Assembly (NCBI RefSeq): GCF_041146395.1
Contig: NC_091006.1
Span: 10,236,001-10,300,000, forward strand
Reading direction: 5' to 3'
Length of the DNA: 64,000 nucleotides
Origin: Eulemur rufifrons
Taxonomy: Eukaryota > Chordata > Mammalia > Primates > Lemuridae
Shown here: positions 14,010 through 43,559 of the stretch, piece by piece
Layout: every line of letters starts with the position of its first letter
How positions within the stretch are numbered: the stretch's first letter is position 1
Notes under the pieces: generated by a model
The model's database searches: none
Told to the model about the DNA's origin: nothing
Seen by the model: the letters and a program-made list of their open reading frames with translations, nothing else
Made by a program: the position numbers and the translations under genes

Positions 14010-15420
14010 AAGTAATCTGCCTTATTAACATAGTAAAGGAGACAATAGTTTGATTATCATAAATGATGCAGAAAAAGCATTTGGCCAAGTTCATAGCCCA
14101 TTCCTGATAAAAACTCTCACCAAACTAGGAATAGAAGGGAACTTCTTCATTTCCATCTGTGGAAAACCTACAGTTAATGGGATACTTCATAGTGAAAGAC
14201 TACACACTTGGTATTCCCAGGGCAAAGATGTCTGTTCTTAATACTTCTATTCAAATTGTAAAGAATCCAGCCAGTGCAATAAAGCAAGGAGGGAAACCTC
14301 ATACATATTGGAAAGGAAGAAATAAAAGTCTTCATTTGCAAAAGGCATGAGAGTTTATGTAGAAATCCTAAGGAATCTACAAAAAGAAAAAACAACAACT
14401 AGGACTAAGAAGTTAATTCATCAAGGTCACAGGGGACAAGATCAATATAAAAAAGTTAAATCTCTACATATAAGCAATAAATGGCTGAAAAACAAATTTA
14501 AAAGGCAATACAATTTAAAATATAAAATACTAAGAAATAAATTTAAGAAAATTTTTGTAAGACCTGTGCACTAAAAGTTACAAAATATTACATAGAGAAA
14601 TTAAAGATCCAAATAAATGAAGACTTATACCTTGTTCTTGGATGGGAAGACTCAATAATGTTCAGAAGTCAACTTTCCCCAAATTTATCAGACATGATGA
14701 AATCCCAATAAAAATTCCAGCAGTCATTTTTTTGGTAGAAATTAACAATTTGGTTCTGAAATGTATATGGGAAAATAAAGGACTTAGAATTGGTGTAATT
14801 TTGAAAAAGAAGAACAAAGTTGGAGAACTTGCTCTTACTGATCTTAAGGCTTACTATAAATGAAACTAATCAAGATAGTGTGGTAGTGGTGTGAGGATAA
14901 ACATACGTTAGTGAGACAGAATAGAGTCCAGAAATAGACCCACACATATATATGGTCAGCTGATTTTCTACAAAGGTCATAGCATAATTCAATGTGATAA
15001 CCATACCAGAAAAAATTAACTTGAACCCCTATCTCACACCATACACACAAGCCAACTAAAAATGAATCCTACACCTACATGTAAAAGCTAAAACTATAAA
15101 CATCTACAAGAAAACATAGGAGAAAATATCTGCCTGCTTAGGAGAGGCAAAGATGTCTTAGGATAGAAAAAGCATTGATCCTAAAAGAAAAAAAAATCAA
15201 TAAATTGGATTTCATTAAAGTTTAAAACTTCTCTTCAAAAGGCACTATCAGAAAAATGAAAAGTCATGCCAAAAATTGAAAAAAAACATTTGCAATTCAT
15301 GTATTTAACAAGAGATTTGTCTCCACAATATGTAAAGAACTCAATAATTAATTAAGAACCAAACAACTTTGTGACTAGCCTGGGCAACATAGTGACAACC
15401 CATCTCTACAAAAAATAAAA
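14010..15420 (+). repeat. L1 ORF2 remnant, sense
   Basis: Frames at 14,050-14,241 and 14,642-14,863 translate to L1 reverse-transcriptase and downstream ORF2 pieces ('NDAEKAFGQVHSPF', 'KNKVGELALTDLKAYYK'). Stops and shifts disrupt them. It lies head to head with the antisense L1 just before it. Confidence 0.85.
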
Positions 15421-15569
15421 ATTCGCTGGGCACAGTGGTTGTTTAGTGAAAATCCTGGGACAGTATAGAAAAACCACCCCTGGAACTGAGAGACCACATA
15501 ATGACTCGAACAAGACCAGCTTGATAAATTAGATGAGTTTATTAGAGGTTACTTACAAGAGCACTTATT

Positions 15570-15912
15570 GGCCGGGCGTGGTGGCTCACGCCTGTAATCC
15601 TAGCACTCTGGGAGGCCGAGGCGGGTGGATCGCTCAAGGTCAGGAGTTCGAGACCAGCCTGAGCAAGAGCGAGACCCCGTCTCTACTAAAAATAGAAAGA
15701 AATTATATGGACAACTAAAATATATATAGAAAAAATTAGCCGGGCATGGTGGTGCATGCCTGTAGTCCTAGCTACTCGGGAGGCTGAGGCAGTAGGATCG
15801 CTTGAGCCCAGGAGTTTGAGGTTGCTGTGAGCTAGGCTGACGCCATGGCACTCACTCTAGCCTGGGCAACAGAGTGAGACTCTGTCTCAAAAAAAAAAAA
15901 AAAAAAAAAAAG
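15570..15912 (+). mobile_element. Alu SINE, sense, strepsirrhine type (young-looking)
   Basis: Starts 'ggccgggcgtggtggctcacg', has the long linker 'agaaagaaattatatggacaactaaaatatatatag', and ends in an A-tail. The target duplication 'aagagcactt(a/g)tt' flanks it. Confidence 0.97.
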
Positions 15913-16378
15913 AGCACTTGTTCCTGGGAAGCACAGGAATTTCTTCCACGCGAGCTTTCTTGCATGTAAAATCCGCATCTGCCCACCCTGTGGTGGTGTT
16001 TTAAATCTCTTCCCAATGAGTAATGCAAAGTTTTTACATTGTGTCTTTGCTTGTTCACAGTGAAATCAGGCAGACGTGGTACCATCATCGTATGCTGTCA
16101 TGCAACCCGTGTTATGTTAATGATATTACAATTTTCTACTCCGCAGGGGTTTTAGTATTACAACTAGCTAAGGGTACTATAGGACAACCAAAGCAGCTCT
16201 AAAGCTGTCAGGGCTGGTCTGTGTCTGCCATTTCAAGGCAAGAAAGTGCTGAGGCACCCAGGAAAGTGCCAGTAGTTATCTTGGTACCTGCCTAGTCTAC
16301 TTTCTCATAATTTTGCTGAGCACTCCAGGCTAGCATAGTGTTTCTGTTATGTGGTGGGGAACTTGCGTTTTCCCCTCA
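15913..16378. other. Intergenic, nothing recognised
   Basis: No gene or nameable repeat seen. Confidence 0.45.
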
Positions 16379-16530
16379 GTGGTGAGCACCTGTAGTCCCA
16401 GCTACTCAGGAGGCTGAGCCAGGAGGATTGCTTGAGCCTAGGAGTTGGAGGCTACGGCGAACTGTGATCACACCACTGCACTCCAGTCTGGGTGACAGAG
16501 CAAGACTCTGTTTAAACAAACAAACAAGAA
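16379..16530 (+). mobile_element. Alu right-monomer fragment, sense
   Basis: 'gagcacctgtagtcccagctactcaggagg' to 'gggtgacagagcaagactctg' with an (aaac)n tail. Confidence 0.85.
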
Positions 16531-17200
16531 AATAACCCAACAAAAAATAGGCAAAAGCCTTGGATATTTTCACCAAAAAAATAGCCAAGAAGCTCATGAA
16601 AAAATGCTTAACATTTTTAAGCATGAGGTGAATTCAAATTAAAACCACAATAAAATACCACTACTCACCCACTAGAATAGCTAAAATTAAAAAGACTGAC
16701 AATATCAAGTGTTGGCAAGGACAAGGAACACCACCTACCTGGCATCCAACTGGAAATAACCCAAATGTCCATTAAAAAGGGAGCATGTAAATAAAAATCT
16801 GGCATGTTGCCACAATGGAATGCCATAGTTATGTGAATGAGCAAACTACTGCTTTGCACAACAACATTGATGGATCTCACAACTATAACGTTGAGCGAAA
16901 GAAGACATACACCCAAATCATCATAATGTATGATTCCAATTATATAAAGTTTAAAAACTGGCGAAAGTAGTCAGTGGCATTGGGACCAGGACAGTGTTTA
17001 CCTCTGGGGAATGGTGATTGGGAGGGGGACTCCAGGGGGGTCTGGGAGGCTGGCCAATGTCTGAATCTTGACCTGTGTTGGTTACATGAGTGTGTTCACT
17101 CCATGGGAATTCAGTATGCTGTACAATAATGATTTGTGTGCCTTCCGGGTGTTTATTACACTTCTATTATATAAAGAATGTTTTTAATCCAAAGAGAATA
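16531..17200 (+). repeat. L1 3' end remnant, sense
   Basis: 'gccaagaagctcatgaaaaaatgcttaac' and 'ccaaatgtccattaaaaagggagc' mark an L1 3' end. No open frame. Confidence 0.7.
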
Positions 17201-17499
17201 GTTTATGAATAAGAAGGTGTAATCTCCCTCCTCCCTCCAATACTATGGCCCAGAGGTACCCATGGATACAAACTGGGTAGTGTCTTTATCTGAGCTGTAC
17301 ATACTGTCCTAAACTTTGCATTTTTCACTTAAAAGCATATATTGGAGGATGTTTCATATCAGAACATAAAGAGCTGTTTGCAATCTTTTACTGATACATT
17401 GTGTTCCATTTGGGGGTACACCGGGCCCTGATTTAACCAGTTGTCCATAATCAATGGTTTTCCATCTTTGCACTTTGTTTTGTTTTATTTTGGTTTTAG

Positions 17500-17627
17500 T
17501 TTTTTTGTTTGTTTTTAAAGACAAGGTTTCACTATGTTGACCAGGCTGTTCTCCTAGACTCAAGGGATCCTCGTGCCTCAGCCCTTCGAGTGGCTGGGAC
17601 TACAGGTGGGAGCCACCATGCCCAGCC
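17500..17627 (-). mobile_element. Alu monomer (FLAM-like), antisense
   Basis: 'aagacaaggtttcactatgttgaccaggctgttctcc' to 'gggagccaccatgcccagccc'. Single monomer. Confidence 0.8.
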
Positions 17628-17784
17628 CATCTTTGCTACTTGGAACAGTCTAACAATGATGATCCTCCTCTAAGTGTCATTTTGTATGAGCAGGTGTGAG
17701 CATGGCAAAGGGATGAACTCCTAGAAGTGGAGTTCCTGAGTTACAGGGTATGCACATTTAAGCTTTTCCTTTAGCAAGCACTTG

Positions 17785-18022
17785 ATGGGGGTGGTGGCTC
17801 ATACCATAATCCTAGCACTCTGGGAGGCCAAAGCAGGAGCTCAGGAGTTCCAGGTCAGCCTGAGCAAGAGTGAGACCCTGTCTCTACCAATAATAGAAAA
17901 ATTAGCCAGGTGTGGTGGCACGAGCCCAGGAGTTTGAGGTTAGAGTGAGCTGTGATGACGCCACTGTACTCTACCCAGGGTGACAGAGCCAGACTCTGTC
18001 TCAAAAAAAGAAAAAAAAAAAG
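17785..18022 (+). mobile_element. Alu SINE, sense, internally deleted
   Basis: Alu with a shortened right monomer ('gtggtggcacgagcccaggagtttgagg') and an A-rich tail. Confidence 0.85.
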
Positions 18023-19890
18023 CACTTCATGTATAACAAGGTACATTGGGTGTATTGGTTCCGTTTTCCTCCTGAGGGCCTCTGGGATATTGTAAACTGC
18101 AAGGTGATGTCCAGGTGAGGGATAGATCTGAGTGTGCATGCCTCCTCCTGCAGGAAGCCTTCCCTGACTTCCAGACAGGGTCAGGCACCCCTTGGTCTCC
18201 CTCAGTCCCCTGAACTCCCCTACTCCAATCCTGACCACTCTGGATGATGGATGTGTCTCCCCACTAGACTGTCAGTCCCATAGGGTAGGGCCAAGGCCGT
18301 TGAGGTCACCACAGTGTCCCCAGCACCACCCCACAAAAGGCTGAGCATAGAGGATGAACTCGGATGGATGGAATTAATTTAGAGGAATAAATAGAGTGGG
18401 AGCTCAGAGGGGACATAAGTCGGGCATGGGACTCAGAGCGCCCAGGGGCTCAGGGAAGGGGTGGAGCCTCAGAGGCGAGGCAGTGAGGCTCAGAGAGGGG
18501 AATGGGGACTTGAGGAATGAAAAGGGCTCCCAGAAAGGGACAAGGTCTCAAGAAGGGAGACAAAGACTCAGAGGGGTGGCATCTCAGGGAGAAGCATGGG
18601 GACTCAGAGGGTGGCTGGGGTTGAGAGAGCAGCAGGGAGGAGCTCAGCACGGGGTCTGGCGCTGGGTAGAGGTTGGCGACTACAGAAGGCCGAGGCTCAG
18701 GCTCCAAGGCAGGGTGGCAGCACGTGCAGAAAGTTCTGTCCTTTTTCCTTCTTGCAGCAGAGAAAGAGTCCCACGCTTGTCTCTTCAAGCTGGTGGTGGT
18801 GGGCGCTTGTGTCTGGATTGCTGGTCAGGGAGCCTAGACCTTGCTGGCAGGCACTGGACACCCTTGCCCCGCCCCTACCTGTGGGGGCCTGTTCCACACC
18901 ATCCAGGTGGGGCTGCCTTAAGCAGATGGTTTGATGGAACATTACCTGCCCCAGTCCACAGTTCATCAGAAAGGCTTTGGGACCCAGAGAAGGTCCGAGC
19001 CCCCCTACTCTGGCTGGGGACAGAGGGAGGGGGTGGGAGGCCCCAAGGTAGGGTATATCATGGCCCCCAGCACATCTCCTTCCCAAAGTTCTCTGCTCAG
19101 TTGTCTTTTAGGTCCTGGCTGCAACTTCACTCTTTGATGAAGCTGAATTATCCTGGTCCCAGCGGGGTCAACCCCAGGTGTGGCCATCTTGTGGCTTCCC
19201 TCCTCCCTTTGCTCCCCCTGGACGGTGGCCCAGCCTGTCTGAATATAGAGCCTCCCTCCTCATCTGGCTCCACCTCTTTTCTTCCCCATGAGGGGGCTGC
19301 TGGGCCACCTCCTGGCTGTGTGACCAGAGAGAGTGACTGTCAGGGCCTTGGGGACCTCATCCGTGCAGCAGGGACAAGTGCAGCATCCACCTCCTGGTGC
19401 AGTGGGGAGCGTGGCAGGACCAGGCAGCAAGGCACGTGCTTGGCCTGGCACGTGGCAGGGGGCGGGGAGGCGGGGCTTGGTAGGCAGTGGCTGACAGGTC
19501 TTAGAGACCATCCGATCGAGGTTCAAATCCCAGCCTCTGCCTCCGACACACCGAGTCCACCGGCCGTTGCCCACCCTTGTGAGCCTGCTTCCTCCTTGGG
19601 AACAGCCTCTCCCCAAAGACCAGGGGGACAGTGCCATGGGACACTTTGCGTTTAGGACACACTCAGCCAGCACCTCACACAGAACAGAGCAACTGCGCCC
19701 CAGTCCCACAGCCAGAGAAGGGCGGTGTCGGGATTCAAACCCACAGTCGCCTGCAAGGGCACTTAGTGAATCCATGGGAGCAGCGTACTTGGCATTCAGC
19801 AAGTGCTCAATAAATGCAGCTGTTAGGCCCTTCCTCTCCATTTTATAAAAGTGTACACTGAGGCTCGGAGTAAAGTCAGAGCTTCCCAGG
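18023..19890. other. Intergenic GC-rich region with long chance ORF
   Basis: Includes a degenerate tandem repeat built on 'gggactcagaggg' at about 18,400-18,640, and a 1,260-base open frame on the plus strand (18,396-19,655) with low-complexity translation and no recognisable domain. A Ras-P-loop-like stretch preceded by a splice-acceptor-like tract lies at 18,740-18,843 (see findings). MIR-like sequence occupies about 19,640-19,880. No gene model is supported. Confidence 0.45.
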
Positions 19891-20370
19891 GGCCCAAGAA
19901 TATGCCTGCAACCCAGAAAAAAATGGGATATCATCTTCATAATAGCCACAAAGTGGAAAAAAACAAACTGTCCATCAATCGAGACGCAGATAAATGACGT
20001 GTGGTGCATCCATCCAGTGGAATAGTATTCAGCCCTAAAAACAAATGCAGCACTGCCACGTGCTACAACGTGGGTGAACCCTGAAAATCTTATGCTAAGC
20101 AGACGAAGCTGGTGACGAAGGACCACACGGTATGTGACTTCATTTGCATGAAATATCCAGAACAGGCCAATCCATAGAGACAAAAAGTAGGTTAGTGGTT
20201 GCCAGGGCCCGGGAGAGGAGGCTAACGGATGTGTGATTTCTTTTGAGCATAATGAAAATGTCTTAAAATTGATGGGATGGGTGTGAATAGAAGGGCTATT
20301 GAATTGTGCACTTCAAATGAATGAATCATCTGCTGTGTAAATTATATTTCAGTAAAGCTGTTTTTAAATG
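19891..20370 (+). repeat. L1 3' end fragment, sense
   Basis: 'caaactgtccatcaatcgagacgcagataaatg', 'ccatccagtggaatagtattcagccc' and 'aatgaatcatctgctgtgtaaattatatttcag' are a typical old L1 3' end. Confidence 0.75.
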
Positions 20371-21297
20371 GAGGATCAAAATCTGAAAAGAACATTCCCA
20401 ACAACTGAGATTAATGCATTTTAATCAAATGCCTACAGATTGCACCATATTGTTGCAGAAGATTCTTCAACTCTTCCCTGGTTCTTCTGCGTATCAACAA
20501 CATTGAAAGTGTCATTTTTGGAGATACATCCTCTAGACATCTCACTCGGGCCTGGGCAAAGAGAGGTTAAGCAATTCCCGAGGGAGGAACGGAAGCACAG
20601 CCCAGAGAGGGGCAGCTTCCTGCCCAGGGTCACACAGCCCTGAGGCTCCGACAGACCTCCCCGAAGTCACACGTGAGGTTCCAACCCCAGCCACAGGGCT
20701 GACCCCAGGCTGCCTCCTCTTTCTGACTTCTCAGGAAAAACAAAAAAACAACAAAAAACAAAAAAAAACCACAAGCCAGGAAACATCCATCATGTGCTGT
20801 CCAGCCCAGGCCGGAGGGGCAGGGGTCAGCAGGGGGATGACCTCAAGGTCTCCGTGGGGACCAGGATCCGGCGGGGCTGAGGGTGAGAGGCTGGAAATTT
20901 TCCCACCCTGAGATTTTCCTGCGTCAACCCAGGAGGGCGCCCTAGATGCCGCCAGCCCTGCCCCCAACCTCCTTCCTCTCTTGACACGGCTTCCCGGCTA
21001 AGGATGGATGGGGAGGGTGTGCCAAGATGGAACTGCCAGGCCCAGGAAAGGACAGGCACGTTGGGATTGACACCATGAGGGACTCTGGCTCAGAGTGGCC
21101 AAGGGCCTGCCTCGGAGCCACACAGCCCAGAGTTGCTGCGTACAGGGGTGGCCGGGTCGCTCCCGCCCCTACGCAGCCTCCACTGCCCTGCCCAGGAGCT
21201 GGAGCCCGGCCCGGCCTTGGGCGTGAGAGCAGCCCTTGGCCCTGGGCCCTGCCCTGGCCCTTCCTCCCCCACACACTCAGGACTCAGCCCTTCCTTG
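20371..21297. other. Intergenic, downstream of EXOC3L2; nothing coding
   Basis: Short MIR-like text ('ggcagcttcctgcccagggtcacacag') near 20,610, then GC-rich unique DNA. No gene seen. Confidence 0.5.
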
Positions 21298-21314
21298 TGT
21301 TAAATAGAAACCTC

Positions 21315-21320
21315 TTTATT
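21315..21320 (-). terminator. EXOC3L2: EXOC3L2 polyadenylation signal
   Basis: AATAAA on the minus strand (tttatt on plus). It lies about 340 bases downstream of the stop codon, with a G/T-rich element ('gagtgtgtggg') further downstream. Cleavage is expected near 21,295-21,305. This gives a 3' untranslated region of about 0.36 kb. Confidence 0.75.
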
Positions 21321-21662
21321 CTAAGTATCGAACATTCCTTAATACATTGGATTTGGGCCAGACCTTGAGGTGAGGGGAAAGGGGGGGAGCTGGGATATTT
21401 CTGTAGAGCCTTCCAGAACGCCACCTACCACACTGGGCAGTGGCGGGAGGGGGGTGCTGGGAACGGGATACGTGGCCTTGGGAAAGTCCTTGTCCCTCTG
21501 GTCTCTGTTTCCCTTCTGACTTTGGGGTTGGGTGAGAAGATCTCTAAGGGTCTTCCCATCCCAGGGGTCTGCAGTCCCGAGCCAGGCGTCAGGAGGAGGC
21601 CCCGGGCGAGGACGGCTTGTCAGCAGCAGATGGGGGCACCAAGGTCAAGGGCTGGGCGGGCC

Positions 21663-39266
<17,604 letters not shown>

Positions 39267-40036
39267 TTTGACAGGTGGGGACCTGGAAGAAAAACAATGA
39301 CATCGATGGTGTTGGTGACAATGGTGGTGGTGATGACAATGCCTCTGTGTGTGAGCACTTGAGGGTGTGTGTACCAGGCACTGATCGAGCACTTAATAAT
39401 TCCTTGAATCTCCGCAATCCTGTGAGATGGTGACTGTTACTATCCCCATTTTGCAGACAAGGAAATCGAGGCTCAGATGGGCAAAGGCGTTTGCCTAAGG
39501 TTCCGCAGGGATTTGCACCCAGACCTATCTGACTGCAGAGCTCAGGTTCCCTCCCCTGAGCACCAATATTCAGACACTTTCCCTGCCTCCCTCCTGCCCT
39601 GGCACCTGCGGTACTCAGAATCTCGGTCGGTCCTCCTGCTCCGTGAAGAAACAGGCCCAGAGCCAGGAAGGCTGTCTCCCAAGGTGGCACAGCCCGCCAA
39701 GGGCAGGGTCTGCGTGAGGACCTGGGCTCACCGTCTCCCCAGACATCCGAGCCAGACCAACCCTTCATCCCCTCATGTCCCCTGTCCGGTTAGGACCCCT
39801 GCCATCTCTGCCCGTTCATTCCTTCAGCAAAAACTTACTGGAAAACAGCTAGAATAGGCAAATCCTTAGAGACAGAGAGGAGAGTCGTGATGCCTAGGGT
39901 GGGGAGTGGCTGCCAATGGGGACAGGTTTCCTTCTGGGGTGACAAAGATGTTCTGAAACTAGACAGAAGTGATGGTTGCACAACCTTGTGAGTGCACTAA
40001 ATGCCACTGAATTGTACACTTTAAAATGGCTTAAAA

Positions 40037-40340
40037 GGGCTGTGCGCAGTGGCTCCCGCCTGTAATCTTAGCACTTTGGGAGGCCGAGGTGGGAGGATCG
40101 CTTCAGGTGAGGAGTTCAAGACCAGCCTGAGCAACATAGCGAGATCTCATCTCTACAAAAAATAGAAAAATTAGCCGGGCGTGGTGGTGCACACCTGTAG
40201 TCCCAGCTACTGGGGAGGCTGAGGCAGGAGGATAGATTGAGCCCAAGAGTTTGAGGTCGCAGTGAGCTATGGTGGTGTCACTCACTGCACTCCAGCCTGG
40301 GCAACAGAGTGAGACCCTGCCTCCAAAAATAAATTAAAAA
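40037..40340 (+). mobile_element. Alu SINE, sense, old type
   Basis: 'gggctgtgcgcagtggctcccgcctgtaatcttagcactttggg', with a short linker and no strepsirrhine insertion, ending in an aaaat-type tail. Confidence 0.92.
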
Positions 40341-41287
40341 ATGGTTTAAAAGGGTGAATTTTATGTTATGCATATTTTACCACAATTAAAACAAAAGCAA
40401 AAAAAATGTTCTTAGGTATTTATTTGCCATGGGACACAGCAGTGGCCAAACCAGACCCAGTCCCTGCCCAGGCAGGGCTCACGGCTTCCTGAATCCTCCA
40501 CATCCCATCTTCTAAGTCTCTCTCTCCAGTCCGTGGTCCCTCCTCTCACTCCCTTCCCACTGCCCACGTCCCCACCCCAGCCTCCTCCCTGGTCTCCAGC
40601 CTCTAGTCTTGGCAACTCCAGTCCACCTTTGAGGACCTTGATAAGTCACAAACCTGCCCCTCCCCTTCTCCTAACCCTTCCATGGCTCCCCAGTGCCCAT
40701 GGGACAAAGCTCAGGCCCCTCACCAAAGCCTGTGTGACCCAGCAGCTGCCCACGCACTAGCGGAGCCCCATTCATGCTTCGGGACTCAGTCTCAACGTCC
40801 CCTCCCCCAGGAAGCCCTCCCTGACCCCCAGGCTCCCCCAGCCCGTGGGCTCCCTCATCCCACCCCTGCCTGTTCCGAGTCATCACTCTCTGGGGAACAG
40901 GTCTGTGTCCCCCACTGGACTGTGAGCCCCAGGAGGGCAGGGCTGGGGGTGGGCGTCTCAGTCACCACTGTGTATGTTCCCAGCTCCCAGCACAGGACAG
41001 GCACTCGGGGAATGGGTGCTACACAGGAAACGAAGGCAGGAAGGAGGCAAGACAGTTCGTTCCTTGGGTGGGAAGGAGGCGCGGTGAGTCGACCTGGGAG
41101 AGGTCAGGAGGGAGTTGGCCACACAGGGCCTTGAATGCCGTCACAAGGGATCTCATCTTTCCCCCATGGGCCCTGGGGAGCCATGGAAAGGCAATTTTTA
41201 AAATGGTGAAACAATCCAAACATTCAGAAACGTATGGAAAACAAACTTAATATACACCCCTGTGCTTGCAATCTTAGCTACATCTAA

Positions 41288-41661
<374 letters not shown>

Positions 41662-41689
41662 GGTTTGTGTTTTTTAAAGGAAAAATTCA

Positions 41690-41760
41690 CCGCAGCCTCC
41701 CGCCGTCTCTCAGCCTCCCGCCGTCCGTCTCGCAGCCTCCCGCCGTCTCTCACGGCCACA
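41690..41760. repeat. Short CpG-containing tandem repeat
   Basis: Three units of about 20-22 bases sharing 'cagcctcccgccgtc(cg)tct', directly beside an Alu. Confidence 0.8.
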
Positions 41761-42079
41761 CTCGCTCTAGCCTTCTCCCAGGGAAACCAGCATTCGGAAT
41801 GTGCTGTCCGTCCGTCCAAGCAGATTTTTATCCCATGCTACATAGGCTTGTATCCAGAAATAACATATTGTTTTACATGGTTCCCAACTCTCTATAAATG
41901 GTGTCATACTATTTGGGTCCTGCGACGTGCTTTTATACATTGTTTTGCTCACATCATGAACTCACAACACGAGCCTGATCCATGTCTAGCCATATGGCTC
42001 TAGTTCATTTATTTTAAGTGCTACATAATATTCCAGTGTATGACTAGGACAAAATTGTGCAAAGAAAGTGCCAGATGTT

Positions 42080-42560
42080 CACTCTGAGCTGTTGCTTCTC
42101 AACCCTCCTCTTCCTGGAAACACCGTCCCCAACCTCCATCCAGCCTCCGTGGGTCCCTAGCCCCAGGGAGGCAGCCCCCGTGGCTGCGTGCGATCGAATC
42201 CCCCCACGCACGCACACTGTCCGCACACTGATTCCTCTGACTTTCATCTTCCAAACTGGCCGCCACATGCCTCTTCCCAGAATGGCTCCATCATCCCCCC
42301 AAAACTGTCTCCACCTCCACCCCAAAATTTCAGGTTTCAATTTCCCTCCAACTGAAGACAACCTTGTCCAAACTAGGTCTGAGATTCTCCCCCCTGGCTC
42401 CAACATCCCCCCACCACTAAATTGGATCCAGTACCCCTGAACTATTTCTAACACCCTCAAACCTGGCGGCAACATTTTCCCAAAACTGGCCCCGACGTCT
42501 TTCCTCTTCCTGGCTCCAACACCCCCTCTGCAAACTGGCTGTGACATCCTGCCCCTCCAA
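42080..42560. repeat. Degenerate C-rich minisatellite
   Basis: Irregular ~35-40-base units with 'aaactggc(t/c)cc(a/g)ac' and 'tggctccaacatcccccc'. Highly diverged. Confidence 0.6.
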
Positions 42561-43383
42561 CCCCTCGTCTGCCTCCCGGTGCCCGGCCCCTGACTCACTT
42601 CCGAGGCATCCCTCAAGCCCCCAGCCTCCCGCCCCGCAGGATGTCTTGGCCACCAGAGCTTCCCTCCTCTGGCCCCTCCTCCTCTTCCTCGCTGCCAGCC
42701 TTTCCCCAAAGCCCCAAACCCTCTGCGCAGAGGCCCTGACCTCTGTTTGCAGAATCTGTCACCTCCAGTCCCCACCAACTGCATTAGAGAACCATCCTGA
42801 CACATCGTATGTCCCCAAGCCCAATCCCAACGGATACAAGCCCAGTCGAGTCCTCGCCCCCAGAGGCCGTCCTGTCATCGTCCTGTCAGTGTCCCAGCCT
42901 GCTGCAAGCCCATCCGCATCTCCGGTTCCAGCCTGTCCCCTGTCTCGCCACTGAGTCTCCAACCCAGCTCCTGCCACCGTCTCCCACGTCCGAGACCCCA
43001 CCTCTTGGGATGGATTGGAGTCAGCACTCAATGCCTTCCTGGCCTCAGTCTTCCCACCTGCACTCAGAGGGCATCGGACCCAATGTCGTCTCATCTCTCT
43101 TCTCCCTTGGTGGTTCCAAGCTCTCCAAGGCTCCCTCAGAGCCTCTCTGGGGCCCCAGTGTCCCCAGGGTCTCCCCTGCACCGTCCTCCTGCTCCAGTTC
43201 CTTTCTGCCCTCTCGCCGGCGCGCTCCTGGGGTCAGACCCCGATTCTCTCTTTGCCCCCAGCCCCTCCTGGGTTCAAGACCCAGGTTCTCCTGAACTCCG
43301 GGCCAGTCCGACTCTGCTCAGCGCCTCTTCCCCAGAGGGACTCTCGGGGGTGTGAATCCTTCCCCAGCCCCCAGCACACTCAC

Positions 43384-43480
43384 CTCTGTCCTTCGTGCCT
43401 GTCCCTGTGGCCCTGCTGCTGTCCTGTCTCCAGGCTACTTCTGCCAGGACTGCTGAGCCCTTGGATCTGAAGGGGGGGGG
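43384..43480 (-). other. EXOC3L2: Candidate EXOC3L2 non-coding first exon
   Basis: Inferred only. A strong donor on the minus strand ('GACAGAG|gtgagtgtg') sits at 43,383/43,384. A leader exon is required by the acceptor at 39,283. Paired ETS-like sites and a GATA-like site lie just upstream (43,498-43,556). The transcription start is not defined by sequence, so the upstream edge is arbitrary. Confidence 0.35.
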
Positions 43481-43497
43481 CTCGGAGGAGGAGGACA

Positions 43498-43556
43498 ATT
43501 TCCTGTCAGGAAACCCCTCCCTCTCGGGGGCCAGGGGCGGGAAGGCCTCATTATCT
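43498..43556 (-). promoter_or_regulatory. Candidate ETS/GATA motif cluster
   Basis: An inverted pair of ETS cores (ttcctg...caggaaa, 43,499-43,513) and a ttatct (AGATAA) motif at 43,551-43,556. These motif classes are common in endothelial promoters, and EXOC3L2 is reported as endothelial. Function is inference. Confidence 0.3.
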
Positions 43557-43559
43557 GTC

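Noticed and set aside
19500..19560. tRNA-like B-box wording (gaggttcaaatcccagc)
   Set aside because: Part of a MIR-like SINE, whose head is tRNA-derived. No cloverleaf can be formed.
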